Below the pieces are notes generated by a model. That model had not been told where the DNA came from and ran no database searches. It saw only the letters and a list, made by a program, of their open reading frames with translations. Positions 23,868 through 37,500 of a stretch of DNA of 64,000 bases are shown piece by piece. The translations under genes and the position numbers were made by a program. This DNA comes from Echinostoma caproni (lineage: Eukaryota > Platyhelminthes > Trematoda > Plagiorchiida > Echinostomatidae), in the NCBI GenBank assembly GCA_900618425.1, contig UZAN01039370.1:228521-292520 (forward strand), read 5' to 3'. How positions within the stretch are numbered: position 1 is the stretch's first letter; each line of letters begins with the position of its first letter.

Positions 23868-26576
23868 ACCAGTAAAATGTATTACAATAATTATGACCAA
23901 ATTTATTAACCTAAGGAGTGATCTGTGATTTTATTTGTTTATTTGAGTGTGGAGCGATAACCGGAACTTCTTTTGTTTCGCCATCATTTCCGATTCCTGA
24001 ACATTGATAAATAAGATATCCGTCGAAAATGATAATGCGAGAGTAAGGGACAAATTGCTTCACTCTTTTATAAATTAAATCCACAGAAGTCTCATGATTG
24101 GTATACATCTGAGATGTCATAAACAGAATTGTGCGACTATCTTCGTGGTCACAAACCTATTTTTGAGAAAACTTTTAAACTGGGTATTCTGACATAGATG
24201 AATAGTAAGTGACTTGAAATAAATCTGCCCCAGTTGTGGATTAACTCAAGTTAAGCTGCACGACAACAATTGCTAGACATATTAACTCGACTGAAAGCCT
24301 CACACATTGCATTTGTGCTAGTAATTGAAATAACCATTTCATATGGTATCATTTTAGTAATAAATCAATCATTTTCAATTGATAACCGATAAGGTATCCC
24401 AGATGGACGATAAATAAACCGAGAGAAGATTTTATTATCCGAAATCATGATGACGTATATTCTAAAGTCAACTTTGTTTTCTTATCAGTCGAGATCGAAC
24501 ATTTCAATATCAGGTATAAACCATTTCCAGATATTGACAATGAATAATTGTTAGGTTTTAGTGCATCGAAAGGCTTTGTTTTACAGCTGCAATGTACCTG
24601 TCTTTGCCATTAAAGGTTTTACAACGCTCTGCGGTGTCATATGAGGAAAACGGTTGATCGTGTCATGATCGCCTGATTTGACAACGACCACACACGCATA
24701 GTTATAAATCAACTGGAAAATTAACTGGCGTTCGTGCCAGTGTAATACTGCGGGGTAATGTCCAGACACACACGGGGATTGTTCAACTAGGCATATGTAT
24801 TACCTACGACTTACCAACACTTAGGTGCGATCATAAAACTTTATTTTGTTACGCTGTTTGTGCACTGCAACTCGCCTGTGAGCAAATAGCAGTTCACTAA
24901 AATGTCAAACATGGTAGTGGTTGTAATTTTAAAAAAATGAACTATCGCCATCAATAAAATATTTCGTTCAAAGGGTATAAAATATGCGTGACAGATTTTC
25001 AGTTTCCTTCAATGAAGTAAATAGTTTATCAGTATAAAACCGGTGTTGTCGAAAGAGGAACATTAGTGTATTGTGCTTTTTACTTAAGAGATAAATTGAT
25101 TGTGAAAATGAAACCTTCACTTTGTTTAAACCAATCAGTTATTGAATAGTTGAACTTCGTGCACCAGTTAACACCATGAATGTGATCTTCATCGTGATGG
25201 TCGAGTGCATTTGAAATCCATCATATTTTCTGTTGAGCACCCACGTTGCATCACGGAAATGGTTTGATATACTTACGTTGTTGGCCACACGCAACAACAC
25301 GTGCATAGGAGTGACACGGAGAATAATTCAGGTCACGGATTACTGCTTTGATGAACACGGACCATTCTCCGCACAAATGAAATTCCTGAACTCCATGGAT
25401 TGCGTGTTGTGAATATGAGCTTGTTCTGTTTTGCACTTAGCCAATAACAGGTAGCTTTTGAGTTATTTTTATATGTTTACCATTGTACGCGTTGTCTACT
25501 GACGTATTGTTTACTTTGATGCCTCCGATAAGAAGGGAGTGCAATCCAAACTCTCTTTTTTTTCTAAAAATCTTCACTTCGGTTAGTCAAAGTGAAATCG
25601 TAGATGATACTGAAACTCGAGTAATCAAAAAATGACTAAGCAGTTTGCGTATATTACGAAAAACTGGATCAAGACAAATATCTTGACGGTAATTCGCTTC
25701 TTTTTGATAGAAATTTCGATTTCACCAGACAGCATCGAAGTTTGAAAGTTAGAGAACCACTAGTTCTGTAATTGTACATAAGAAACCAGGCAAGCGAGTG
25801 CGTAATGTTGCAGGCACGAACAAGAATAATTTCTGGCAGGAAAGGAAACAGAACGCTCGTCGTCAGTGAACAAATTCAAACAAGTGTCTAAAAAAAACAG
25901 CTGTATTACGTGATGCAAAGAATGTATAATTAGTTTTAGAATAACTGTAGAGCAAACCATTTTCTGTGTGAATTCAAGAAGTTTCAACTCAAACCTGGCT
26001 CAAAGAATGTTTCACTTTAAAAGTCTCTGTTTTTTATCGATAATGAATACGTTCAAGTGTGTTCGACCGCTGAACGCTGTGTACGGTACAGATTCGTTGA
26101 AATAATGTGATCCATCCACACACTTATATAGCGGATTTAAAGGTGTATCAACCAAATCTGTAAGTGTGTTTCACATTATAGTATTACACAAGTGATTATT
26201 TTATTGCATAATGTAATTTATGGTCATCTGACATCAGCAAACTCAGCGTTGATCAGAGTGTATTTACAGTCACTCGGTCTAGTACTTCGTGTATCGACTT
26301 TCCCCTTTTGCTTGCCTTTCTCTGCGAACGTTAGGGCTCGCTTATGTATCACAACAACCTTTGATTTTAATCACGAAAAGTGAGGGAGCTCATGAATAAA
26401 ACGGACTCTGAGTCCTCATCCTTTTACACGTATTACATTCGAAGACTGCATTAAATCGGTTGCTATGATAAACATTCGTGAATGATAACCGCGTTCTCTG
26501 TTCGTGTTCTTGATCGATGACGGGGTGTATGAGATGATGCCAGCGGTAAACAAACGTTCGTAACTGTCACTTCAGT

Positions 26577-26723
26577 GTATATATTTATATATACCACCGG
26601 CTTGCAGGCATGGGGTTGGGATACAAGGCAGTGTAAAAGGGGGTCAGAGAAATAAGTTGAATGACGCGAAAAACAATGTGCTTGTTGTTTCACAGTAAAT
26701 CTTTTCTCATTTTTTGTGCGCAT
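26577..26723 (-). mobile_element. probable 3' non-coding tail of the RTE copy
   Basis: The sequence directly follows the stop of the RTE-like coding remnant on the minus strand and ends in a short TATATATAAATATATA tract, as short RTE 3' ends often finish in a simple repeat. No target-site duplication was identified, so the boundary is approximate. Confidence 0.45.
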
Positions 26724-27236
26724 CTAATTTATTTGTGGGACACGAGATTGCAACAGGCAGACCGTTGAATGATCGCGCCGCTGCCTTCTATTCCGGGTTA
26801 TATCTCTTAGCGTCTCTAACCAACGACAAGCCTCATCCCGTAGGCCACAACCTCGTAAGTGAGCAGCACCAGCTAAAGCCAAAACCGAAGCCAGCTTCTT
26901 CATATCTCTACACTATATCATGATCTGACCGCCGCGGCGCTTCTTCCAGACTTCCTCGGCAAGTGCAACGAGAGCACGCAAAGGTAGTCAATGGACAAGT
27001 ATACGCAATACGTGATCAAGCCATTGGAGGTGGTGTAGAGCAGTTACTCCTGTTAGAGAGCTACTATCTATACCCAATACCTGACGATGAACCTCATCAT
27101 CGCTCACCCGATGTCCCAGCCGGACACGAGCAATGCTTCGGAGAAATTGGTAGTTGAATACAGAAATCCAAATGGCGTCCTCAATGCGTAAGGGTGTTTG
27201 AGTTACCACGAATAAACTTATGCTCCACACCCCGTT
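26724..27236 (-). pseudogene. C-terminus of an RTE/SR2-type non-LTR retrotransposon reverse transcriptase
   Basis: One minus-strand frame runs from about 27236 to a TAG at 26724-26726 with just two internal stops. Its order of motifs is that of trematode SR2/RTE elements downstream of the reverse-transcriptase palm: FLRSIARVRLGHRVSDDEV, then LHHLQWLDHVLRI, then WKKRRGG and LRGCGLRDEACRWLETLRDI. The family consensus around these is IARVRW.HRVSN.EVR, LRWLGHVLRM and W.KARGGQ. The stops are a TGA (26988-26990), where an arginine codon is expected before LP, and a TAG (26913-26915), where the family has tryptophan. Both are single-base changes from sense codons. The copy is 5'-truncated, as is usual for LINEs, and cannot be active. 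Confidence 0.92.
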
Positions 27237-27239
27237 TCA

Positions 27240-30200
27240 AACAGTTTATGAATAGGATTGAGTATGTAAACTAAGTTGGAATGAATTATTGCTTATCTAA
27301 CATATTGGTTACCATAGAATAATGACTACATATGATTGCTTCTGCATTAATGGGAACAGAGAACGGATCCACTCCCCCCCCCCGACTGAACCATGCGGTC
27401 TTGATAAGTGAACTAATAACTCGACCCGGTGTGAGACGTTTCTAGAGGATTTTCTCAATCGAATTCACAACAATCCCCAAGTATTTTCTCTGTGAATTAT
27501 GGCAACAGTTTTGTAGAAGCCTTGTATCCACCTTTCCGCAGCGATTATTGTTCATTCGAATAGGGGAAGAGATTGGTTGGAGGCTGCTCGACGCTTTAGT
27601 TGAAAACCGCTAAGGTACTAGTATTTTACGTTCATCCGGTTCAGACGTGATAGTGGGCACACTTTTTGACGGTCTCCATAATAGCGGTGTTTTTGGAAAA
27701 GGCTTGGGACTTAAAATAAATCTCTGAACCAGAATACTCGAAATATCTTGCAAAGCTTTGGTAGAATGTTTGCACAACATGATGTAGGAATTCTCTTCAG
27801 GCACCTATTTCTTAGATTTTCTGTAAATGGGTGATAACCGCAATCATTGCCTCAACAGCTAAAGTCATATCAGCGTTGATTATTTAGGAGAAGACCAAGA
27901 ATAGCTGCAATAAAAACAAGTGGTGCTTATTGTGGTGTGAGAAACCTTTACTGCCCATTTTTAATTTACAGAAAGGGTGGAATAAATAAGGAGTGGACTA
28001 AATGGAACTCATTCTGGTCGACGTTATCTGGGACTCGTTTGGGGTAAATTGGGTTGTATACTTTGACGCAGATGGTAAGAATAAAGAAACCTGCTTGTCT
28101 TTGTGATTCTCAAGTCGTGATACTCACAAAATCGCACAACCGCCGTCAGTGCTATTATCTCGACATTCACGGCAGCTAAATTATCTATTTGTTAAAATCA
28201 ATAAGGTACGTTCCATGTATGTGAAAACTATCCTAGCGCACTCAATACGGAAATAAATTGCTTTCACATGACACCCCTGATTGACAACTCCAAACGACCT
28301 TTTACATTTCCAATATATTGCTGCTAGATTGTAAATGGTTTGTGATTATGTGTATTGAGACGAAATATTGGTATTGCAAACCATGAATACACCGCATTTT
28401 TTTATTATACGAATAAAATATTCTTGAGACAAACTGTGGTCAGCTTTTAGATGGGATTCTCCATCGAAGTCATTTGCGTCACAACTTCAATCATTGTACT
28501 ACTCCTGTTTTCTCTCACCAAAGTAAGCCGGATCAAGTGCATTTAAGCGTTGTAGGCATCCGTTGGTTATTACTTTTGATTTGTCTCGAACTGAGATTGT
28601 ATTTTGTCGTTTGCACATTCTCTCTTTGGTCTGCTTCGTTTTCTACCGTAATGACTAGAACATGTTCCACTATTTTTTGTGCTCCTATTAAAATGAGAAC
28701 TATAAATCTTGGTTAAAATGTAGCAAAATGCAACGGAATCACTACCATCATCGTCTGACATGACAAACCCGTCGACCTTCCGAAAAGATATAATCCTTTT
28801 TAGCATGTTCGTATCATAATATATAACGCACTGAGCCATGCAAATAATAAGCTTCTCTTAGGGATGTATTAAACGAATGGTTTGAGTTTATTCATTGCGT
28901 TTACTGAAGTTGATCTTTTCGGAATGAAAGAAAGCAGTTTTCTATCAAACATCATTTCTATCTGACCAGGAATCCGAGGTATTATGATGTGTCACGTTTT
29001 AGCTTGTCTATATATGTAATACTCACCTCGTCTAGAATACCAGATGCTATTCAAGTGCATCAAATAACGACTGAAAGTCTCCCAATGTTTTCAAAACATG
29101 TATTCTGCGAACTGTCTAGAGGTTTCATGCACCTGAAGCAAAATAATCCTGTTTTATGCACAAATATTGGAAATACTGTCAACACTACGGTAATTGTAGC
29201 ATTAAATATATCTGCAAAACATCAAATCCCGTAAATAAGACTAAATATATCATTCCAAAATGGAAAATTGAACAGACAAAAAATAGCAGATTAATAATGA
29301 GAAAGTGGAGTTCGAAATGTTGACTATAGAACTCCAAACGGTGAAGCATAAAAAAACCCAGTTTTCTCGCAATAAACCCTCCAAAGACAGTGGAACAAAC
29401 TTTATTTTGGTGTGATTTTTTCCGGTGGCTCATTTTTGATGCTCATAATACAAGCAGTGTATAAAATAAATTTCATACTACCCAATATTCTTGAAAAGGA
29501 AAATAAAAGAACCAGAAAATATCCAAAAAAGTTCCTCATCTGATTGCGGGATCAGTGTGATGCTTTGGTGTTTCTAATGAATCGTCAACGTTTGGGAACT
29601 TCCTTACCCGAAAAGCACAATGCAAATGAATTACCGCAACATTTTAAACGCATAAAGAGCATTGTTACTAGGTAAAACATCAATCATTTGAACCCGAAGT
29701 GGGCAAAGCCATGTATTTGCATGTGATAAGCGGTTTGCCATCCCATTTTGAGAAGAAATGGATTATTTTATTTGCCGCGAATCTAAAATCCACATAATTT
29801 ACAATGCTGGGATCGGATTTTGATGACTCTAGATGTGTTTCATCAACTACACTCCCGTTGGTCCTTGTTGATCTGAAGTGGAGCTGGCTTCTTTAAGCAT
29901 AAATTATCTGAAATGCCAGAAAAGTTCAGGATTCCGAGTTTTCCGCATATAGTGGTTCGCGAAAGGTTTGTACCTGCCTTGATTTTTTTCAAATTGTGGA
30001 AAATCAATGAGCCATTGCACCGCAGTCATCCCACACGGGAAATATGTTTTTCAGTACACTTTTGCTTACGTGTTGCATCACTGAATTGATACTAAAAAAT
30101 AATTTGTGGCATTTTGCAAACCAAACCATTAGAAGCTTTTGACACGCATTTCTATGCGAAATCGTATTTTCCTTCAATATATGTGGCATATCGAGCCCGA

Positions 30201-31412
30201 GCTATCGTAAATAAATCACGAGTAACTAGGGTTAATTAACCTCAGTTGTGTCCAATCTCAATAATCGATTAGTAGTTGTTGACCACCACCTCGTTTGATA
30301 AGTTGCTGATATAAATTATTCATTGAGATTAAAATTAAGTGAAATCGACCTCCATATGCTCCAATGACTTCATGACATTTCGCAGGCAGCCACGTGAATA
30401 CACCAATGAGTCTAATTGGATTCCGTTCCAAAGTAGTTGGTGTAATTTCATAAGAAAAATCACTGGTAACCGGATGCGGAAGACAAAATCCACTGACAAA
30501 AAATTGGTAATTGTGGAACAATTGTTTGTGTTCGAGCTTTATCCTGACTGCTCAAAGACTCTTGTATTGTAAACTCTATCGGGCATGGCTTGAAGCTGAA
30601 GTTAATAACACGCGATTTTGCGAATCCTCCTCCTCAAAAATAGAAAAAACTATATCAAACCATTTATTTCTGATCAAAAGTATGATTATTGAGCAGCGAT
30701 GATACTTATGCATTGATGGCATAGTAATGCAATGATCATAATAATGTGTAATTCATTATATTTTTCGAATTATATGTACTGTCTCCTAGAATAAACGTCA
30801 TTTTACCCATAACTTTGAGAAGAATAGTAAAAGGATGTTATGAAAACGACGTTTGAGGGTGTGCTGAGAAGTTGAATTATTGAATGGCTGTGAATAAGTT
30901 GAAATCTCTTCTGAGGAACATCATTCAGGGTTGCCTGTCAGTTGAAGCTTCTGTCAGTGGAATACCGTAAATATAAGCAAGTTTTATGTCTCGCAGGAAA
31001 GAAAAGGATTTAAGATTGGTCAATAATATCGATCCTAAAGTTTCATTTCTGTTCGGTAAAATAACCCTCGCTTTGGGATTTGTGGCTGAAACACTTCTCA
31101 TAACTGAGGGTTTGATTTACATCAACATATCATCAAGATGAACTTGAATTATTTCGGACCTGTTTACCTCATAGATTTACTTTAACTTAGAGTGGTCTAT
31201 GTTTTACGCAGACATGATAGTACCCCATAAATTATAGCCACTTCTAAAGCTTCTATGTAAGCACTGTTGTGCTAATATATAGAATTGATATCACAAACGT
31301 TTTAGATTATCAGAGTTCCTTCAGTCGGCTTATAATATTGGAACAATTGTTGCATTCACCTCCTCAGTGTCAACTTCAGACTTTGTGCGGATAAATTCAT
31401 ACCTTTGTTGAT
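27240..31412. other. no gene recognised
   Basis: AT-rich sequence with a run of eleven C at 27373-27383. Open frames are short (the longest are about 80-90 codons) and occur on both strands without recognisable motifs. Confidence 0.45.
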
Positions 31413-31573
31413 CTTCAAGATCAAGGCATTCCTGCACGTTTCATTTTGGACTCGTAAATACTGATAGAATCAGCCTGCTGCTGCGACCTAGAAAAGTTGA
31501 AATATTGGCAGAGTTGATTTCGTATTCTATCGCACCCATCAAACAAACTACCTCACTACGTCGCTTCACCTAA
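31413..31573 (+). pseudogene. possible Ty3/gypsy reverse-transcriptase scrap
   Basis: An open frame without a start codon reads FHFGLVNTDRIS, then RPRKVEIL, then TTSLRRF before a TAA at 31571-31573. The order resembles the end of the Ty3/gypsy reverse transcriptase, where FLGH.VS..GI..DP.KV.AI is followed some 15 residues later by LRRFLG. Matches are scattered, the catalytic YVDD region is not visible upstream, and no LTR was found. It could be a coincidence or a very old fragment. Confidence 0.28.
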
Positions 31574-34500
31574 TTTGCCGTTACGGTACAAGATAAGATT
31601 GGATATAAATTGGTCGTATAGCTTGGCCAATATCCAAAAAGTATGTTTTGATAAATATTCATAAAGAGTAATTTAAGCAGAGAGTTCATCAGTTTGGTTT
31701 TCTACGGCTGTTGGACGTGAATAAGCATATTACAATGATGAGAACAATTACGAATTTATACCTTGTGTAGTTCTGTTGATGTGTGTTGGACGACTGATGC
31801 CCATGCGTCTGTGAATTGGTAATCCAATACCCATTTGCAGATCATCATTCTGCCTACTCTAGCAAGCAGAGCTCAGACTACGGATAACCTATTTATGGTA
31901 CCATCTCAAACTGTTTCAAAAGCAATGGTTTAAATAGTGTATTGCATCATGTGTACGAGAGAAAACAAACACCAGTGATTTTGACGGAAACCAAAACATC
32001 AAGTAGATAATGTATTCAACTCCCACCAGATATTCGAAAACTTCTACAAAAATGAACGATTTCAGAATTTATTATTCTTGTTCTTAAGCCAAAAAACTGA
32101 GTAAAATCTTTAATGCTCCGTTGGAATGAACTTTCGGATGGTGTTTTTTACGCGGTACGGTAATGTTTTCATGACAGCACATGCTTCCTAGTCGCACCTG
32201 ATCAGTGATCGAGCAGTGGTACACAAGTGGTCGAACACAACATGTGACGTGTGAGACGGGACAAGAGTGAATTACCTATTCAGGCTTGACCTAGCTCGAT
32301 ATGGACAGGGTGCGTAACTACCTCGTTTTATAATCATCTAGTCTGTATAAACCCTCTACTTGACTGTTAGACGAAACACGTAAAAGCGGACAGAAACAAT
32401 GCATGCCAGTAAGGTTGTTCGGTTTTTGTACGAACAAATAAGAATCAAGTATTCGGTCAACAAAGTATAGTACTACGTATATAATTGACTGACTCCCTCA
32501 ACCATCCATCAAATTTCATATCGGCTCCATTTTCCTTGGTGTGCTTTCAATAGGGACATGAATTAAACTGTTGATTTGGATTTCACATAAGCCTACTTCT
32601 GAAGTGTTCCATGGATGGATTCCACTTGGAAAAGCAGGCATTGTGGGGCATTTCTGACGAAATATAACCGTCTCCAAATGGTAACGTGGATTTCTACATG
32701 GACTTTAAACAGGCTGAGGTATCATTCTGCCTGCCCTTATCATCGCATATTTTTAAGTTATTTCAGAGCAACAACGCGTTTCTTGTAGCGGACAGATAAA
32801 CACTTCACGATACTCCTAGACACAGTAATGTGCTTCACCAGGTCAGGTTAAACGCTGTATTTGACCAGAACGGAAAATGTGTGAAGCAGTTTTTGTCTTG
32901 GAGGTTTTGATTCAATAACGTTATTTTGCCGACGTACCACCTATGTATCAACAGGTATTCATCGAATTGGTTTGAAACTCTGACTAACGTCAAATTTCTT
33001 TCCTGCAACATCTTGCAAACTGTTTCCCTCTCTGGAATGAATATGTTATAGCCCACATGTTTAACATATCTGTAATAGTATACATTTATTTCTTCATTAT
33101 TCAAACATTATTCAAATGTACGATATCTCGAGTTCGACAGCGTTACTGGTACATCCGTTGTAAGCTAACAAACCATCACAAGGAAGACATCATAAATGTT
33201 TATTTGTGGTAATGACTCATATTTATGACACAAAGATGTCAGCTTCATTTTGTCAATACCCGGTCGGCTCTTATTTGTGAGCGATTGGGTCAATCGGTTT
33301 GACATGAAATTCGTTAATTTACAATCGAATTGCATTTGCCAATTTCTACGTTTATTGGGATATAATTCCGCACAAAATGTATTCACGATGCGACATTTTA
33401 CTACAGTAAATTTTTAATCATTCAAATTATGAATGCATTTCAGATATAAATTATCATTGATCAAAACACGTGAAAAACTAGACTGTTTAGTTTATGCACA
33501 TTGAAAATAATACACATCCTCATAAAACAGCCTGCAAAAATTAGAAAGAATACACCTCTTGATTGCTCTACAACACATTTTCTAATTCTGAGCCATAAAG
33601 CTTTTCACTAACTCCCAAGTTGCCGAAACTTGAGGTAATGCTAATTGAATGGTACTACCCAGGGAGAAATTGAATAACGTTTGGAGAAAAAGATCCCATT
33701 ATTTCCACTCCTTTAAGTTCACACAAACAAATCGATATGTGAATGCAATATGGAAACAAAAACATAATTATAAATTGAGGTTTGTGTAGTACGCGTTCCG
33801 TTATTAAATTCATAAAGTAATAATATGTAGTAGTCGTGTTTGCTTGATAGTAATTTTGTTATGCGTTTCCAATCTGCAATTTGTCGATTGTTACGTTCCT
33901 GAGAACGAATTTTGTGTCCGTAAACCTCTGGCAACATCCAGCCTATTGATCATTCACTTTTGCCAAAAGGGAGAGTTTCATCGTCAGAAAAAGCCAAACT
34001 GCTAAACGCAACGGGACTATCAAACATCTTGTGTTTTCTACACAAATGGCAGTGATAAATGCAGCCAATATGATAAAAACGAGTTGAAATTCTGACTGGC
34101 GAAACTAATATAGTTTTATTGGTGATGTAAAGGAAACTTCACCGTGTGCATCCAACGCTTTATCAAACTAATTTCATCTGTCATCCAGCAAAAGCGAATC
34201 GTTCTGTTTAGCAGATCAACTAAGGAAGATAAATATTGATAATCGGTCAGTTTTGAGTACACTGGCGATAAATCGAAAAAACATTCCATTTACTGAAATC
34301 ATGAATCGGATAAAAATAAGGGATCGAATCTGACCTAGAGATCACCTTCTGAATATAAGTGCGGCTTCATCAAATCTGATTCTCTTCAGTCTGTGCATTT
34401 GAAAGAAATCTGGGATCATAAATTTAATACCCGTTTGATTTCGGCACAAGATGGACTAGTTAAAATGTTCCACAAGAAAGTTGTGGGATTCTATTCGCCT

Positions 34501-37500
34501 TTGCTGTGCACTTTGCAGCTTACGGAACAAAAGAAAAGCTAAATCCCACGGTACGGCTGATTCAATCTGACCAAGTGTTGAGTATCCATCGGCTCAACCC
34601 GACAAGGGTAAAAATAGTAAACGAGCCTATTAGTTGCCCATTGAATAAGTGGGTACTATGCATTCACTCTATGAGTGAGGCTCCCGGTTCGATAATCAGG
34701 TCTGTAGACAAATTCGCATTGCACACTGATTTATTATCGCATGCGTTATGTTTTTGTCCGTTGGGCACACACGCAAAATTAGAACACACTCATGATTTTC
34801 CAATCAGTATCGATACACCAAATTTTGTTCGAGGTTCAGTAGTCAAAAAATGATAAAGAGTCATTGGATTTTTCATCATTCTTTATATTGGACTTGGAAT
34901 AATGTGAAAAATATAAAAGAGAAATAAACTTCTGGAACACAGTCGTAGCAAAACTGACCATCTTGAATAAACGTCTCATTCACTTAACCTAAATATTATG
35001 AATGTTTACTCAAACTGCATATACTCATCCTTTTTAAACCAAACATCTTTTGTGTTTTATCCAGGAAAAACATCACAACCGGAAATAAAACGAAATTCTC
35101 ATGTTTTGATTGACTGTGCGATGAAACAATTTTGATCGATAGAATGAGGATTCAGTCCATTTTGAGAGAATCAGTGACGAAATATCGTCAGCATTGACAG
35201 GAACAGAAACTATGTGAACTCCGATACATTGATTTTCAAGAGTTCGGGATTTGTTTTGTCTTGTCTTGTTCACAAATGAAACGTTCCGTGCGGGAGCCAA
35301 GATTGGTTTGAGAAGTAAAAGAAGAAATAAATAAATGACAGATTATTGTGTGACCAAAGGTTTATACTTTCTCCTGGGCACAAACAAAACAGTTCTTTCT
35401 GTACCACACTTCAGTTTTAAAGATTCTTCAAACGTTAAATGTGTTTATATAAAGGACTAAGACAGATATTGCATTCATCTTGGCAAAATTGTCTGCTTTT
35501 GGTCATCTGTCAGCAATTGCTCATATACTTTCCTCTTTGCACTCAATTGCATGCAACGTAGCTAGCGGATTCATACACACCGTTGTAAGTAAAAATATTC
35601 CTAATGATCTGGACGTCTCAGATAACAAGTTTTAATACACCGTTGATAAAGTTTTCAAAACTAATACTTATCCTGGTTTCGCGATGGAGAAAACACGTTT
35701 GATTTAATGGAATTTTGAGACTAAATCTCAAAACCACTAACAGTAAACGCAATCGAGTTGCATTCTGGAGAACGCTCAAAATTCGTGAATTAAAAGCTTA
35801 AATTATTGCATGCCACTGGCAGGATGTAAGTGCTCATTGACGTTCTCTACAATTTTAGTTGTCACACTTCGTTTTTCACTGACGTGATAAAATGTATAAA
35901 ATACCTAGTTTTTTTGACAGAATAAAAGAAATCTCATTGGCGTTTGCTTCTATCCAAAATCCGAATAAGTTGCAAAATGTGATTGATACGTTAATCCTCG
36001 CCCTGATAATTACTGTTTTGCGTTATCTTTGACATGTCTTTTTGTGAGCCGAAAACAAACTGATGAATGTGCGTTTTTGCGTGTCTAAAAACAAAACAAA
36101 GCATCCGTTTTTGATTATTACCAAACTAATTGAATCATCTCCATTTCTTTGCCGCCACCATTTCTACTGTTTTCTGTTTTACATCAGAGGACGCAACGGA
36201 CGCTTTCCACGAATTCATTATTCTGACACAGTTCTGTTGACATCAGTTGTTCTTCAGGGAATAAAAGCACACTTTTGAACAGTTTTAAATGGGTTTACTA
36301 CGGTAATGCTGTTTGATAAGGACAAGTGTATTAAAGCACACTACACCAGAACGTTTGAAAGATAAATTCCATTTTGGTCAATTTAAAGTTGACTACAAAA
36401 GTGAATTGTTAACAAGATTCCGTATTGACGTGATTTGTCGAACGTTTCCTGCAACACGTTTACGCACGAGTTTCATCAACCGATCCATTGAGTCATTGAA
36501 TATAAGGATACATTGTCAATATCACTTTCTTCCATGTTTGTCTGTTCCTGTATTTGCTCACTTTAAGCAAACCACATTGACAGGACGATCAATGACTTTT
36601 CTCAAAGAATCAAGCAACATTAACAAAGATTGTAATCACACCCATATCGTCTATTCTGGCATTATGTTCATTGCATATGTTTACTCCATGCATGTATAAA
36701 TGTATTAGTCACATATTGAAAAAGTAAAAAGAAACAGACAGATTTAGTATTCAGTTAAAACTAAGTTCACAGGAGATAAATGCTTCTAAGATGATTTGGG
36801 AAATTGAACCACTCAAACATGCAAAACCGGGGACGTGTTTCAATGAAGAAGTTGGTTGAAAACAGTTAGAGGCCAATCAAATGACGGACAGACATAACAC
36901 AGGGTTTGCGTTCCAGATAATGCAAGATTACTCACGCACTGCGCGGAGTCATATAACGTAACCGATGAAGTTTTAAAATCCCGTATGTTGTCCCTTTGTT
37001 TCAACCCTATACAGTTCATACACGTAAGTATGTATTTTGTGAAGTTTTTGTTCAGTACAATATGCATCAAACTAGTCTATTGCATTTGAATGTTACTTCA
37101 AGTGTGGTATGATTTCGATTAATAATATTTCAGCGAGTGTGGCTCATTATAATTAGTTTAGTTTCTCGATCCGACATTTCAAATGTAATAATTTCAGTCC
37201 TCATTTATTCTTCCACACAAAGTATAACAACAAAATGAAGTATGATTTGGTATACTTATTTTACTTTTCATAACAACTTTGAAGTTTTGAATCAAAACAA
37301 TTGAATCAAGTTCCCTATACAAACATATTTGAATAATCCGGATACATATTCCCAGTTTAAAAACCTGAATCAATAAGATCATGTAATGAATTAACCAGCA
37401 AACCGGAAGGTAAACAATGTAAGAAAAACTCCTTCTGTACATTATCATTGGTCGGGTACTGATAATAATGACCAATATATACAGATGGAGTGAATTCAAT

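Larger units (their letters stand above)
18770..26560. other. no gene recognised; one 6-base gap
   Basis: The stretch is AT-rich with only short open frames. It contains a six-N gap (20054-20059), an (ATG)n microsatellite (21216-21238), an AT-only patch (23108-23163) and a hairpin (23826-23867). No conserved protein motif was seen. Confidence 0.45.

Noticed and set aside
36313..36699. 128-codon plus-strand frame
   Set aside because: No recognisable motif, and about one such frame is expected by chance.
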